A stretch of 64,000 nt of DNA from Baekduia soli (GTDB lineage: Bacteria; Actinomycetota; Thermoleophilia; Solirubrobacterales; Solirubrobacteraceae), in NCBI RefSeq assembly GCF_007970665.1, contig NZ_CP042430.1, forward strand, positions 2,108,001-2,172,000. Reading direction: 5' to 3'. The notes under the pieces are model-generated. The model saw nothing but the letters and a program-made list of their open reading frames with translations, did not search any database and was not told where the DNA came from. The stretch's first letter is position 1; each line of letters starts with the position of its first letter. This document shows positions 29,451 to 38,451 of this stretch, piece after piece. The translations under genes and the position numbers were made by a program.

Positions 29451-30188
29451 GTGCCTGTCGTCCCACGTGCACCGCGCCTCTCGCCGTGGGGACGCGTCGT
29501 GGCCGTGTCGGGCGCGATCGTGGGGGTCGTCGTCGTGGGGATGGTCGCCTGGAGCGTGGCCGCCGCGCACGAACGGCGGGTCTCCTACAGCGTCTCGGGC
29601 GCCCTCGAGGGCCTGAGCCTGGACCTCGGCAACGCCGACCTGGTCGTCGTCGGCGCCGGGCGGTCGGCCTCCGTGGCCGTGTCGCACGTCGACCACTACG
29701 GCTTCGGGCACGGCCCGGAGGTGCGCCGCACCGTCACGGGCGGGGTCTTCACCGTGCGCTCGCGCTGCCCGAAGACCGTGCTGCACGCCTGCACGGTGCG
29801 CTACCGCGTCGCGGTGCCCGACAATCTCGCGCTCGACATCCGCACGAGCGGGGGCTCGGTCGACCTGCGCGGCTACCGCGGCTCGGCGCGGATCACGACC
29901 CGCGACGGCGACATCGACGTCGACGGCTTCTGCGGCTTCCTCCTCCAGGCCCAGGCCGAGGGCTCCGGCGACGTCGCCGCCCGCACCGCCTGCGCGCCCC
30001 AGCGCCTGGCGCTGCGCTCGACGACGGGCGCCGTGCGGGCCCAGGTGCCGGGCGGCCGCTATCGCGTCGACGCGTCGACCTCCGGGACCGGGCCGATCGT
30101 GCGCGGCATCGTCAACGCCGCCGACGCGCCGTTCGCCATCCAGGCCCTCAGCTCGTCGGGGACCGTGGTCGTGGAGCGCGTCCCGTGA
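29451..30188 (+). CDS. Membrane-anchored DUF4097-like beta-repeat protein
   Basis: A 245-residue protein with one N-terminal membrane anchor (VAVSGAIVGVVVVGMVAWSV) and an extracytoplasmic domain of short beta-repeats. The repeats have the pattern DIRTSGGSVDLRGY, DGDIDVDG, STTGAVRAQVPGG, SSSGTVVVE, as in DUF4097 adhesin-like sheets. Two Cys pairs (RCPKTVLHAC, TACAP) may form disulfides. TAGAGT lies 6 nt before the GTG, so it is probably leaderless. The stop overlaps the kinase start (GTGA), suggesting that it is an accessory sensor for that kinase. Confidence 0.75.
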   Translation: MPVVPRAPRLSPWGRVVAVSGAIVGVVVVGMVAWSVAAAHERRVSYSVSGALEGLSLDLGNADLVVVGAGRSASVAVSHVDHYGFGHGPEVRRTVTGGVFTVRSRCPKTVLHACTVRYRVAVPDNLALDIRTSGGSVDLRGYRGSARITTRDGDIDVDGFCGFLLQAQAEGSGDVAARTACAPQRLALRSTTGAVRAQVPGGRYRVDASTSGTGPIVRGIVNAADAPFAIQALSSSGTVVVERVP

Positions 30189-31716
30189 TCGCCGACCTCG
30201 CCCTCCGGCGCCGGCTGGGGCGTGCGGCGCAGGCGATCACCTACCTCGCCGCGAGCGTCCCGATCGTGGTGCTCGGGGTGCTCGCCGTGCTCGGCCTGGT
30301 CATCGGGGCCGCGCTGAGCGTGGCCGGGATCGGGCTGCCGCTGCTGCTGGGCTGCGCGGCGGCCTGCCGCCGCCTGGTGGGCCTGGACCGCCGGGCGGCC
30401 AACCGCCTGCTCGGGGCGCGGATCCCGCCGCTGCCGATGGGGGCGCCGTCGCCCGGCGGCGGCTGGCGGCGCACCCTGGACGTGCTGTCGGACCGCACCC
30501 TGTGGCGCGTGGTGAGCATCCTGGCCCTGCGGGCGCCGCTGACGCTCGCGCTGCTGCTCGTGGCCCTGGCGCCCGTGGTCGTCCTGGCCGCGCTGCTCCA
30601 GCTCGGGGTGCAGGCCGTCGGCGGCCTGGGCAGCGTCGACTACGTCGGGCCGTGGGCGATGGGGCCCGCGCTGGGGCTCGTGCTCTGGGCGCTGGCGCTG
30701 CCGGCGGCGGTCGTGACGCTCGCGGTCCTGGAGGCGGTGCAGGCGCTGCTGTCGACGACGAGCCGCGCGCTGCTGCTGCCGCGCGTGGCCACGGCGGCCC
30801 CGGTGCGCGAGCTGCTGGCCGAGAGCCTCGGCGACCACTCGGTCTCCATCGCCTACTGGCTGCCCGACCGCGCGATGTTCGTCGACGACGTGGGGCGCCG
30901 CGTCGAGCTGCCCGATCCGCAGTCGGGCCGGGCCTGGACGGCCGTCGAGCGCGATGGCATCCCCGTCGCCGCCATCGTCCACGACGCCGCGCTGGACACG
31001 TCGAGCGAGCTCGTGCAGGCCGCGGCCGCGGCGTCGTCGCTGGCCATCGACAACGAGCGCCTGAAGGCCGACCTGCGGGCGCGTCTGGAGGAGCTGCGCG
31101 AGTCGCGCCTGCGGATCGTGGAGGCCACCGACGGGGCGCGCCGGCGCATCGAGCGCGACCTGCACGACGGCGCCCAGCAGCAGCTCGTGGCGCTCGCGCT
31201 GGAGCTGCGCCTGCTGCGCGGGCGCATGGGCGACGACCCGGAGCTCTCGGCGATGGTCGACGGGCTGAGCGAGCGGCTCTCCAGCGCGCTGGCCGAGCTG
31301 CGCGAGCTGGCCCGCGGGATCCACCCGACGATCCTGACCGACCGTGGCCTCGCGCCGGCGGTGTCCTCGCTGGCCGAGCGCTCGCCCGTGCCGGTGTTCG
31401 CCGACGTCGCCGTCGACGGGCGCCTGCCCGAGCCCGTCGAGGCGGCCGCCTACTTCATCGTCGCCGAGGCGCTGACCAACGTCGCCAAGTACGCATCGGC
31501 GACCGAGGTCACCGTCGAGGTGCGCCACGAGCCCGGCGCGGTCTGGGTCGACGTGGCCGACGACGGCGTCGGCGGTGCGCGCGCGGACGGCGGCAGCGGG
31601 CTGCGCGGGCTCTACGACCGCGTCGCGGCGGTCGACGGGCGGCTGGACATCGAGAGCCCGCCGGGGGCGGCACCCGCCTGCGGGCGCGGATCCCGGTGGA
31701 GGAGGTCGGTTCATGA
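30185..31716 (+). CDS. NarL-type sensor histidine kinase, one frameshift near the 3' end
   Basis: About 510 residues: an N-terminal putative-sensor domain with five or six hydrophobic segments, a GAF-like central linker, HisKA_3 with RRIERDLHDGAQQQ and HATPase_c with EALTNVAKYA and VADDGVGGA. The main frame runs past GLRGLYDRVAAVDGRLDIES into non-homologous sequence. Adding one G to the G5 run at 31663-31667 gives GGGTRLRARIPVEEVGS and a TGA overlapping the next ATG, the expected end. It is coupled to DUF4097 upstream and to a binding lipoprotein downstream. No NarL-type response regulator is next to it. Confidence 0.82.
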
Positions 31717-32726
31717 GGCGTTGGGCGAGCACCGTCGTGGCGATCGCGCTGGGGCTTGGCGCCCTGGGCTGCGGCCAGACGACGACCGAGCGCGAGGCGC
31801 CGGTGACGATCAAGGGCACGCCGCCGGCGCGCGGCGAGGCCGGCACGGCGGCGCCCCGGGGCACGAACGTGCGGATCTGGGTCGTCACCCACGGGCAGGC
31901 CTCGAGCGCGTTCTGGGCCATCGTTCGCAACGGCGTCGACGCCGCCGCGCGGCAGGTCGACGCCGACGTGACCTACCGCGCGCCCGACGTCTACAGCCTG
32001 CAGACGATGGTCGCGCTCATCGACCAAGCCGTCGCGGCGCATCCCGACGGGCTCGTGGTCTCGCTGCCCGAGGCCGGGCTGGCGCCGACCATCCGCCGCG
32101 CGGTCGCCGCGGGCATCCCCGTGGTGACCATCAACTCGGGCAGCGACATGTACGCCAAGCTCGGCGTGCTGGCCCATGTCGGCCAGCCCGAGGACGTCGC
32201 GGGCTACAAGTCCGGCCGGCGGCTGGCCGCGGCCGGCGTGCGACGGGCCGTCTGCGTGAACCTCAAGATCGTCAACGTGGGGCTCGATGCGCGCTGCGCG
32301 GGCCTGGCGCGGGCGATGCGCGAGGCGGGCGGGCGCTCGACGATGATCCGCATCGACGACGTGGCCGCCACGGCGCCCGGACGCATCGCGCGCGCGGTGC
32401 GCGCCGCGCACGCCGACGGCGTGCTGGCCTGCAACGCGGTGAGCGGGCTGGCGACCGTGCAGGCGCTGCGCGGCACGCAGGGCGTCACCGCCGCGACGTT
32501 CGACCTGGGCCCCGACGTGCTCGCCGCCGTCAAGCGCGGCCGCCTGGCGTTCGCGGTCGACCAGCAGGGCTACCTCCAGGGCTACCTTCCCGTCGTGCTG
32601 CTGGCCGAGCGGGCGCGCTACGGGCTGTTCCCCGCCCAGGGCGAGGTCATCCCGACGGGGCCCAACTTCGTCACCGCCCGCACGGCGGGGCAGGCGATCG
32701 CGCTGGCCCGGCGCTCCATCCGCTGA
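31713..32726 (+). CDS. Periplasmic-binding-protein-like lipoprotein (PBP1 sugar type)
   Basis: A 337-residue exported lipoprotein: signal peptide with lipobox LGALGC, a short linker, then a type I periplasmic-binding fold with VWVTHGQ-like strand IWVVTHGQASSAFWAI, GVDAAARQVDADVTY, DGLVVSLPEAG, GIPVVTINSGSD and ADGVLACN. This resembles ribose/xylose/AI-2 binding proteins. No permease or ATPase is adjacent. The ATG overlaps the kinase stop, so it probably acts as ligand sensor for the kinase rather than in transport. Confidence 0.82.
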   Translation: MRRWASTVVAIALGLGALGCGQTTTEREAPVTIKGTPPARGEAGTAAPRGTNVRIWVVTHGQASSAFWAIVRNGVDAAARQVDADVTYRAPDVYSLQTMVALIDQAVAAHPDGLVVSLPEAGLAPTIRRAVAAGIPVVTINSGSDMYAKLGVLAHVGQPEDVAGYKSGRRLAAAGVRRAVCVNLKIVNVGLDARCAGLARAMREAGGRSTMIRIDDVAATAPGRIARAVRAAHADGVLACNAVSGLATVQALRGTQGVTAATFDLGPDVLAAVKRGRLAFAVDQQGYLQGYLPVVLLAERARYGLFPAQGEVIPTGPNFVTARTAGQAIALARRSIR

Positions 32727-32729
32727 CGC

Positions 32730-33617
32730 TCAGCAGGGCCCGAGGGCGCCGTCGCGGCCGTCGCGGGCCGTCACGCGCGGGCTGTCGGCCAGGATGCCGC
32801 GCCGCCGCAGCCCGCCGAGCGTGCCCTCGGTGCCGGCGAAGTCCACCAGGGTGGCCTGGTCGTCGCGCCATGCGATCCGCAGCGTGGCCGGCGCCGCGTC
32901 GCGGATCTGGCCGTCGGACTCCAGACGGGCGCCGCCCCAGCCGGGCTCGACGGTGATCGTCACGTCGTGCTCGGGGGCGACGACGATGGGCGGGCAGCAG
33001 CCGCCGTGGGGCGCCAGCGGGGTGAGGACGAGGTTGCGCGCCCCGGGGGCCAGGACCGGGCCACCCGCGGCCAGGGTGTAGGCGCTGGACCCCAGCGGGG
33101 TCGCGACGATGATGCCGTCGCCCGCGAAGCGCACGTAGAGCTCGTCGTCGACCTGGATGCCGACGGTGGCCTGGCTGGCGCCCCGGCGGACGACGACGAG
33201 GTCGTTGAGGGCGACGAACGGCCCGCCGTCGCCCGGCGTCACCGCGATGCCCGGCAGCCGCCGCGGCGTCCAGTCGCCGGCGCCGAGGGCCTGCAGCGCG
33301 ATGCCGAGGTCGGCGGCCGACGTCGCGGTCAGCGCGCCGAGGCTGCCGCAGGCGACGCCGAGCACGGGCCGCCCCGCCGCGGCCGCGGCGTGCAGCGCGG
33401 CCAGCGTGGTGCCGTCGCCGCCCAGGGCGACGAGCAGGTCGCAGGACCCGGCGTCGCCGTGCTCGGCGACCACCCGGTCCTGGCCGTCGATGGGCACCTG
33501 CACGACCGCCGCGCCGCGGGCCTGCGCCCAGGCGCGCAGCGTGTCGATCGCGCGGTCCAGCGGGCGGTTGGGGTGGACGACGAGGCCGATCCGGTCCAGC
33601 GTGATCCGGGTGCTCAT
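32730..33617 (-). CDS. nadK: NAD kinase
   Basis: A 295-residue NAD/poly(P) kinase producing NADP. It contains the catalytic LVALGGDGTTLAAL, LGVACGSLGALT, the NDLVVVRRGASQ loop and GDGIIVATPLGSSAYTLAAGG, with the beta-sandwich C-terminus. The Gly-Asp catalytic pair is intact. It is convergent with the binding-lipoprotein gene (3 nt between stops) and lies 13 nt downstream of the aldo/keto reductase, perhaps linking NADPH supply with an NADPH-using enzyme. Confidence 0.88.
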   Translation of the reverse strand: MSTRITLDRIGLVVHPNRPLDRAIDTLRAWAQARGAAVVQVPIDGQDRVVAEHGDAGSCDLLVALGGDGTTLAALHAAAAAGRPVLGVACGSLGALTATSAADLGIALQALGAGDWTPRRLPGIAVTPGDGGPFVALNDLVVVRRGASQATVGIQVDDELYVRFAGDGIIVATPLGSSAYTLAAGGPVLAPGARNLVLTPLAPHGGCCPPIVVAPEHDVTITVEPGWGGARLESDGQIRDAAPATLRIAWRDDQATLVDFAGTEGTLGGLRRRGILADSPRVTARDGRDGALGPC

Positions 33618-33630
33618 CGCGCGGGCGGGC

Positions 33631-34560
33631 TCAGGCCGAGGCGTCCGTCAGGCGCGCGACCTGCGCGTCGGTGAGGGTCAGGTCCTGAGCCGGCAGGAGG
33701 TCGGCGAGCTGCTCGAGGTTGCGCGCGCTGGCGACCGGGCAGACGACCGTGGGCTGGGCCGCCAGCCACGCCAGGGCCACGGCGGGCACCGTCGTGTCCT
33801 GCTCCCGCGCGACCTCGTCGAGCGCCTCGAGCACGGGGACCCCGCGGTCCAGGTAGACCGAGGCGGCCGGTGCCCGCGGGCTGTCGACCTCCGGCCCGCC
33901 GGGCCGGTACTTGCCGGTCAGGAAGCCCTTGGCCAGCGCCCAGTGGGGCAGCGTGCCGAGTCCGTGGGCGGCGACGACCTCCGCGAGGTCGTCCTCGTAG
34001 CCGCGCTCGACCAGGTTGTAGTGGGTCTGTAGCGCGACGTAGCGCGGCAGGCCCTCGCGCTCGGCCACCGCGAGGGCCTCGGCCAGGCGCGGCGCGGTGT
34101 AGTTCGACGCGGCGACGTGGCGGACCATGCCGGCCGCGACGAGCTCGCCGAACGCGCCGAGCGTCTCGGCCAGCGGCGTGTCCTCGTCGTCGGCGTGGGC
34201 GTAGTAGACGTCGATGCGGTCGGTCTGCAGCCGCTGCAGGGAGGCCTCGGCCGCCCGGCGGATCGTCTGTGCCGACAGGCCCTCCGAGCCGGGCATCTTG
34301 CCGACCTTGGTGGCGATGACGACGTCATCGCGGTTGCCGCGCGCGGCCAGCCAGCGGCCGATGACGGCCTCGGACTCGCCGCCCGTGTGGCCCGGGGCCC
34401 ACGAGGAGTACGTGTCGGCCGTGTCGATGAAGTTGCCCCCCGCCGCGACGTAGGCGTCCAGGACGGCGAACGAGGCGTCCTCGTCCGCGGTCCACCCGAA
34501 GACGTTGCCCCCGAGGCAGAGGGGGCTGACGTCGAGATCGCTGGTTCCGAGGCGGCGCAT
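33631..34560 (-). CDS. Aldo/keto reductase
   Basis: A 309-residue NADPH-dependent (alpha/beta)8-barrel oxidoreductase. Catalytic tetrad pieces are visible: Asp-Thr-Ala-Asp-Thr-Tyr (NFIDTADTYSSW), Lys in ATKVGKM, and the His position near DVYYAHADDED. The cofactor end has VCPVASARNLEQL. It resembles the YghZ/Kv-beta-like AKR group. TAGGGT lies exactly 6 nt before the ATG (34567-34572), suggesting leaderless expression. Substrate unknown. Confidence 0.88.
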   Translation of the reverse strand: MRRLGTSDLDVSPLCLGGNVFGWTADEDASFAVLDAYVAAGGNFIDTADTYSSWAPGHTGGESEAVIGRWLAARGNRDDVVIATKVGKMPGSEGLSAQTIRRAAEASLQRLQTDRIDVYYAHADDEDTPLAETLGAFGELVAAGMVRHVAASNYTAPRLAEALAVAEREGLPRYVALQTHYNLVERGYEDDLAEVVAAHGLGTLPHWALAKGFLTGKYRPGGPEVDSPRAPAASVYLDRGVPVLEALDEVAREQDTTVPAVALAWLAAQPTVVCPVASARNLEQLADLLPAQDLTLTDAQVARLTDASA

Positions 34561-34609
34561 GGCCCCACCCTACGACGCCGGACCGCTGCGGGTCGGAACG
34601 TCTGCGGAC

Positions 34610-34638
34610 TTGACATGAACAGACTGAGATTTCATACT
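34610..34638 (+). promoter_or_regulatory. Housekeeping-type promoter of the Hsp20 gene
   Basis: TTGACA at 34610-34615, a 17-nt spacer, and CATACT at 34633-34638. The -35 is a perfect consensus, rare in this GC-rich window. The spacer region is AT-rich. An AGGAGG ribosome site at 34668-34673 serves the ATG at 34681, so this mRNA has a leader of about 36 nt. No CIRCE or HAIR repeat is obvious. Confidence 0.65.
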
Positions 34639-34680
34639 GCGTAGCCAGCAACGTACCGTGATCCACCAGGAGGCAACACC

Positions 34681-35187
34681 ATGGCACTCATCCGCTGGGA
34701 GCCCGCGCGCGAGCTCAACGCCCTGCAGGGCGAGATGAACCGCCTGTTCAGCACGTTCTTCGACGCCCCCGCCGCCGGCACGCCCGACGGCCCCGGCGCC
34801 CCGCGCCGGTGGATCCCGGCGATGGACCTCGTGGAGACCGACGACCACTTCGTGCTGCGCGCCGACCTCCCCGGCGTGGCCGAGACCGACGTCGAGCTCT
34901 CGCTCGAGGAGAACGTGCTCACGGTCTCCGGCGAGCGCCACGCCGAGCAGGAGGTCCGCCGCGACGGCTTCCACCGCATCGAGCGCGCGTCGGGCACCTT
35001 CCGCCGCTCGCTGACCCTGCCCGAGGGCGTCGACGGCGACGCGATCAGCGCATCGTTCGACCGCGGGGTCCTCGAGGTCCGCATCCCCAAGCCCGCCGAG
35101 CGCAAGCCGCGCCGGCTGCAGATCCAGGTCGGCGACGCGCCGACCCCGATCGAGGGCCGCGCGGCCGAGCAGGCCGCCACCTCCTGA
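34681..35187 (+). CDS. Small heat-shock protein, Hsp20/alpha-crystallin family
   Basis: A 168-residue ATP-independent chaperone. The N-terminus LIRWEPARELNALQGEMNRL is the typical start, and the alpha-crystallin domain has MDLVETDDHFVLRADLPGV, LTVSGERHAE and FDRGVLEVRIPK. The C-terminal extension lacks the common I-x-I motif in its usual form, having IPKPAERKPRRLQIQ instead. It forms its own transcription unit with a near-consensus promoter. Confidence 0.93.
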   Translation: MALIRWEPARELNALQGEMNRLFSTFFDAPAAGTPDGPGAPRRWIPAMDLVETDDHFVLRADLPGVAETDVELSLEENVLTVSGERHAEQEVRRDGFHRIERASGTFRRSLTLPEGVDGDAISASFDRGVLEVRIPKPAERKPRRLQIQVGDAPTPIEGRAAEQAATS

Positions 35188-35243
35188 GGCACGGCCCGCG
35201 CCTCGGGGCGCCCGGCGCCCGGTCCGCCTAGGATCGGGCGCCG

Positions 35244-36443
35244 ATGCCCGCCCCCCTGCAGATCCTCGCGCGCGACCCCGGCTCCCGAGCGCGCGCCGGG
35301 ATCCTGAGCACCGGCCACGGCGACGTCCGCACGCCGGCGTTCGTCCCGCTGGCCACGAAGGCCACGGTCAAGGGTCTCGTCCCGGCCGAGGTCCGCGACC
35401 TCGGCTACGACATGGTGCTCGGCAACACCTATCACCTGTTCCTGGACCCCGGCCACGACCGCATCGAGCGCTTTGGCGGCCTGCACGAGTTCATGCGCTG
35501 GGACCAGCCGATCATCACCGACTCCGGCGGCTTCCAGGTCTTCTCCATGGGCCACGGGACCGTCGCCGACGAGATCAAGGGCCGTGCCGCCCACGGCGGG
35601 CAGCGCCACGGCAAAACGCTGGAGATCACCGAGGACGGCGTGCGCTTCCGGTCGCACATCGACGGCTCGCAGCGCTTCCTGGCGCCGGAGACCTCCATGG
35701 AGATCCAGGCCTCGCTGAGGTCCGACATCGCGCTGGTCTTCGATGAGTGCACGCCGTTCAACGTGACCCGCGACTACACGGCGCGCTCCACGGAGCGCAC
35801 CCACCGCTGGCTGCAGCGCTGCCTGGACTGGCACGGGCGCCACGGGCCGGAGGGCCAGCTCGTCTACGGGATCGTCCAGGGCGGGGTGCACGAGGACCTG
35901 CGCAAGGCCTCGGCGGAGACGATCGCCGCCTCGGGCGCCGACGGCATCGCCATCGGCGGCTCGCTGGGCGCCGACAAGCCCCAGATGTACGAGGTCGTCG
36001 ACTGGGCGACGTCGGTGCTGGGCGGGGCGGCCGAGACCGCGCCGCGCCACCTGCTGGGCATCGGCGACATCGACGACCTCATCCGCGGCGTCGAGCTGGG
36101 CATCGACACGTTCGACTGCGCGATGCCCACCCGGCTCGGCCGCCACGGCGTGGCGCTCATCCCCGCGCCGGACCGCCGCTGGCGCGTGGACCTGACCGCC
36201 TCGCGCTGGCGCGACAGCGACGAGCCGATCTTCGACGGCTGCCCGTGCCCGACGTGCGCGGCGGGCAACACCCGCGGCTACCTGCGCTACCTCGTCGCCA
36301 ACCGCGAGCTGACGGGGCTGCGGCTGCTCGTCGTGCACAACCTCGCGTTCGTACGCCGCCTCATGACGCGCCTGCGCGACGCGGTCCTCGAGGGCCGGCT
36401 GGCCGAGGAGGCCGCGGCCCTGCGCGGGGGCGCCGCGCCCTGA
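35244..36443 (+). CDS. tgt: Queuine/preQ1 tRNA-ribosyltransferase
   Basis: A 399-residue TIM-barrel enzyme that exchanges guanine-34 of GUN anticodons for a queuosine precursor. It has TPAFVPLATKATVKG, LGNTYHLFLDPG, ITDSGGFQVFSMG with the active Asp, GIVQGG, GIGDIDDLIRGV, FDCAMPTRLGRHG with the nucleophilic Asp, and the zinc site CPCPTC with the His of HN near the end. Length is slightly above the bacterial average. TAGGAT lies 9 nt before the ATG. Confidence 0.93.
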   Translation: MPAPLQILARDPGSRARAGILSTGHGDVRTPAFVPLATKATVKGLVPAEVRDLGYDMVLGNTYHLFLDPGHDRIERFGGLHEFMRWDQPIITDSGGFQVFSMGHGTVADEIKGRAAHGGQRHGKTLEITEDGVRFRSHIDGSQRFLAPETSMEIQASLRSDIALVFDECTPFNVTRDYTARSTERTHRWLQRCLDWHGRHGPEGQLVYGIVQGGVHEDLRKASAETIAASGADGIAIGGSLGADKPQMYEVVDWATSVLGGAAETAPRHLLGIGDIDDLIRGVELGIDTFDCAMPTRLGRHGVALIPAPDRRWRVDLTASRWRDSDEPIFDGCPCPTCAAGNTRGYLRYLVANRELTGLRLLVVHNLAFVRRLMTRLRDAVLEGRLAEEAAALRGGAAP

Positions 36444-36668
36444 GGGTCACGCGCCGACGCGCGGCGTCGGTGACGTCGGCGCCCTCGGGCCATGGCGCGG
36501 TCGCCGAGCTCGGCGGCGCGGGCGCGCAGCTCGGCGGGCTCGAGGCCGAGCAGCACTGACGCGGGCGCCCCGCGCAGTCAGGTGCCGGGCGGCCTCCAGG
36601 CCGATCCGGCGGGCCGCGCCGGTGACGAGCACCACCCGCCGTCGACGTCGTGGCTCTCGCGGGCCATG
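36440..36668 (-). pseudogene. Short-chain dehydrogenase remnant
   Basis: Minus-strand frames together read an SDR N-terminus: VLVTGAARRIGLEAARHL in one frame, then LLGLEPAELRARAAELGDRA in another and EGADVTDAA in a third. Only about 70 residues of a family normally 250 long remain, with at least two frame changes and no catalytic Tyr-Lys, so it is a genuine fragment. It lies between tgt and the kinase operon. Confidence 0.6.
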
Positions 36669-36707
36669 GCCGCAGCCTGGACCGTCCCCCGTGCACCGCG
36701 GCGGCGG

Positions 36708-37937
36708 TCAGCGCGTGTTGTCGTCGATGAGCTGCGTGAGGTCCTGGACGATCTGGTCGGCCTTGTCGGAGACCACGTTGCGCAGGCGCACGGACTCCTG
36801 GCCGGTGTTCGTCGCCAGGTAGGCGGCCACCGCGGCGCCCGCCAGGACGGCCAGCAGCAGGATCGTCGTCACCAACCGCCGGAACGCGCCGCGGCGCCGG
36901 CGCGGCGTGGGGGCCGGCGCCCGGCGGGCGGCGGGCGCCTGCGTGGCGCCCGTCGCGTAGGGGTCGACGGGGACCGGCGCCGGGCGGCGCGGCGCGCGCG
37001 GCGAGCGCGGGACGACGACGGGGCCCGTGCCCGGCTCGCCGGCGAAGACGGAGGTCGCCGAGGTCGGGTCGCCGGGGGCGATCCGCGTGGCGTCGCCGTC
37101 GGGGCCGATGCCCTTCGCGCCGTCCAGGACGGCCTGGCGCATCTCCTCGGCGCTCGCGTAGCGGCGCCGCGGGTCCAGAGCCAGCGCGCGCTCGACAGCG
37201 ACGCCCAGCGCGGCGGGGATCGCGGGGTCGAGGTGGTGCAGCGGCTGGGGGACCTCGCGCTGCTGCTTGAGCGCCAGCTCGGTCAGCGAGGAGGCCTCGT
37301 AGGGCAGGCGGCCCGACAGCAGCTGGTAGGCCACGACGCCCAGCCCGTAGATGTCGGCGGCCGGGCCGGCCTCCTCGCCGGCGGCCTGCTCGGGCGCCAG
37401 GTAGGCGGCGGTCCCCAGCACGGAGCCGACCTGGGTGATCGAGGACTCGTCGCTCGTGGTCTTGGCGATGCCGAAGTCGGCGAGCTTGATCGTGCCGTCG
37501 CCCTCGGAGAGCAGCAGGTTGCCGGGCTTGACGTCGCGGTGCACCAGGCCGTGGCGGTGGGCGTAGTCCAGGCCGCGGCAGGCCTGCGCGATCCAGGTCA
37601 CCGCCTCGTCGACGCCCAGGTGACCGCGTTCGCGCAGGATCTGGGCGCCCGAGGGCCCGACGATGCGCTCCATGACGATGTAGTGGCGGCCGGTGCCCTC
37701 GTCGAGGCCGAAGTCGAAGACCTGGACGATGTTGGGGTGCACCAGGCGCGCCGCCGCGAGCGCCTCGCGCCGGAAGCGCGCCACGAACTGGGGGTCGTCG
37801 GCGAGGTGCTCGGCCAGCAGCTTGACCGCGACGTAGCGCTCCAGGCGGGTGTCGAAGGCGACGTTGACCGTCGACATGCCGCCCAGGCCGAGGCGGTCGC
37901 CCAGCTCGTAGCGCCCCGCGATGACGGCCCCGGCCAT
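36708..37937 (-). CDS. Serine/threonine protein kinase, PknB-like, with one TM
   Basis: A 409-residue Hanks-type kinase. Kinase domain (about 8-265): glycine loop GLGGMSTVNVA, VAVKLL, HRDVKPGNLLL, LADFGIAK and GTAAYLAPEQ, with the activation segment rich in Ser/Thr. A Pro-rich juxtamembrane region follows, then one membrane helix (LVTTILLLAVLAGAAVAAYL) and a short outer tail of about 35 residues; there are no PASTA repeats. The ATG overlaps the stop of the upstream lipoprotein gene (TGATG), so kinase and lipoprotein are coupled. Confidence 0.9.
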   Translation of the reverse strand: MAGAVIAGRYELGDRLGLGGMSTVNVAFDTRLERYVAVKLLAEHLADDPQFVARFRREALAAARLVHPNIVQVFDFGLDEGTGRHYIVMERIVGPSGAQILRERGHLGVDEAVTWIAQACRGLDYAHRHGLVHRDVKPGNLLLSEGDGTIKLADFGIAKTTSDESSITQVGSVLGTAAYLAPEQAAGEEAGPAADIYGLGVVAYQLLSGRLPYEASSLTELALKQQREVPQPLHHLDPAIPAALGVAVERALALDPRRRYASAEEMRQAVLDGAKGIGPDGDATRIAPGDPTSATSVFAGEPGTGPVVVPRSPRAPRRPAPVPVDPYATGATQAPAARRAPAPTPRRRRGAFRRLVTTILLLAVLAGAAVAAYLATNTGQESVRLRNVVSDKADQIVQDLTQLIDDNTR

Positions 37938-38449
37938 CACGGCTGCGGGGCCTCCGGGGTGCCGCCGTTGCCCGGCGTGGTGCCGCTGGGGGTCGTGACC
38001 GTCGGCGTGGTCTGGGTGACGGTCGGGGTGGTGACCGTCGGGGTGGTCTGGGTGACGGTGGGCGTCGTGTCCGTCGGGGTCGTCGCGGTGACGGTCGGCG
38101 TCGTCTCGGTCGTCGTCGGCGTCGTCTGCGTCTCGGTCTGAGTCCTGGCCGCCGCGCAGTCGGTGGGCACGGTGTCCTGGAGCGCCTTGATGCCCTGGTT
38201 GATGCGCTGGCGCAGCCGCCGGTCGACTCCCGCGGGCAGCCCGAGGGCCGTAGCGCGGGCCTGCCTGAGCGCGTCGGCGGCGGCGGCGCAGTCGCCGGCG
38301 TCGACGGCCTGCCGGATGTCGGCGAGCTGGTTCTTGAGGCTCGCGGCGTCGGAGGAGGGCACCAGGTTGGACCGGTCGCCGCACCCGACGGTGAGGGCCG
38401 CCGCCACGCCGCAGGCCAGCGCGGTGAGGTGGGGGAGGGCGCGGCGCAC
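37937..38449 (-). CDS. Lipoprotein with a Thr/Pro repeat tail
   Basis: A 170-residue exported protein: signal peptide with lipobox LTVGC, a helical domain of about 75 residues (LKNQLADIRQAVDAGDCAAA), and a C-terminal tail of repeated TPTVT/TQTT units, which is probably surface-exposed, disordered and a candidate for O-glycosylation or phosphorylation. It starts 2 nt after the metallophosphoesterase gene and overlaps the kinase start, so it may present a signal to the kinase. No family recognised. Confidence 0.75.
   Translation of the reverse strand: MRRALPHLTALACGVAAALTVGCGDRSNLVPSSDAASLKNQLADIRQAVDAGDCAAAADALRQARATALGLPAGVDRRLRQRINQGIKALQDTVPTDCAAARTQTETQTTPTTTETTPTVTATTPTDTTPTVTQTTPTVTTPTVTQTTPTVTTPSGTTPGNGGTPEAPQP
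37990..38140. repeat. Imperfect tandem repeats encoding the Thr/Pro tail
   Basis: Units of about 12-24 nt built on GGTGACGGTCGG and GTCGGGGTGGTC repeat through this stretch. They encode TPTVT-type units of the lipoprotein and could vary in copy number. Confidence 0.6.
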
Positions 38450-38451
38450 GC

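Noticed and set aside
37990-38140. Tandem repeats that might be taken for a CRISPR array
   Set aside because: Units are short, imperfect, without spacers, and in frame with the Thr/Pro tail of a lipoprotein; no cas genes are present.
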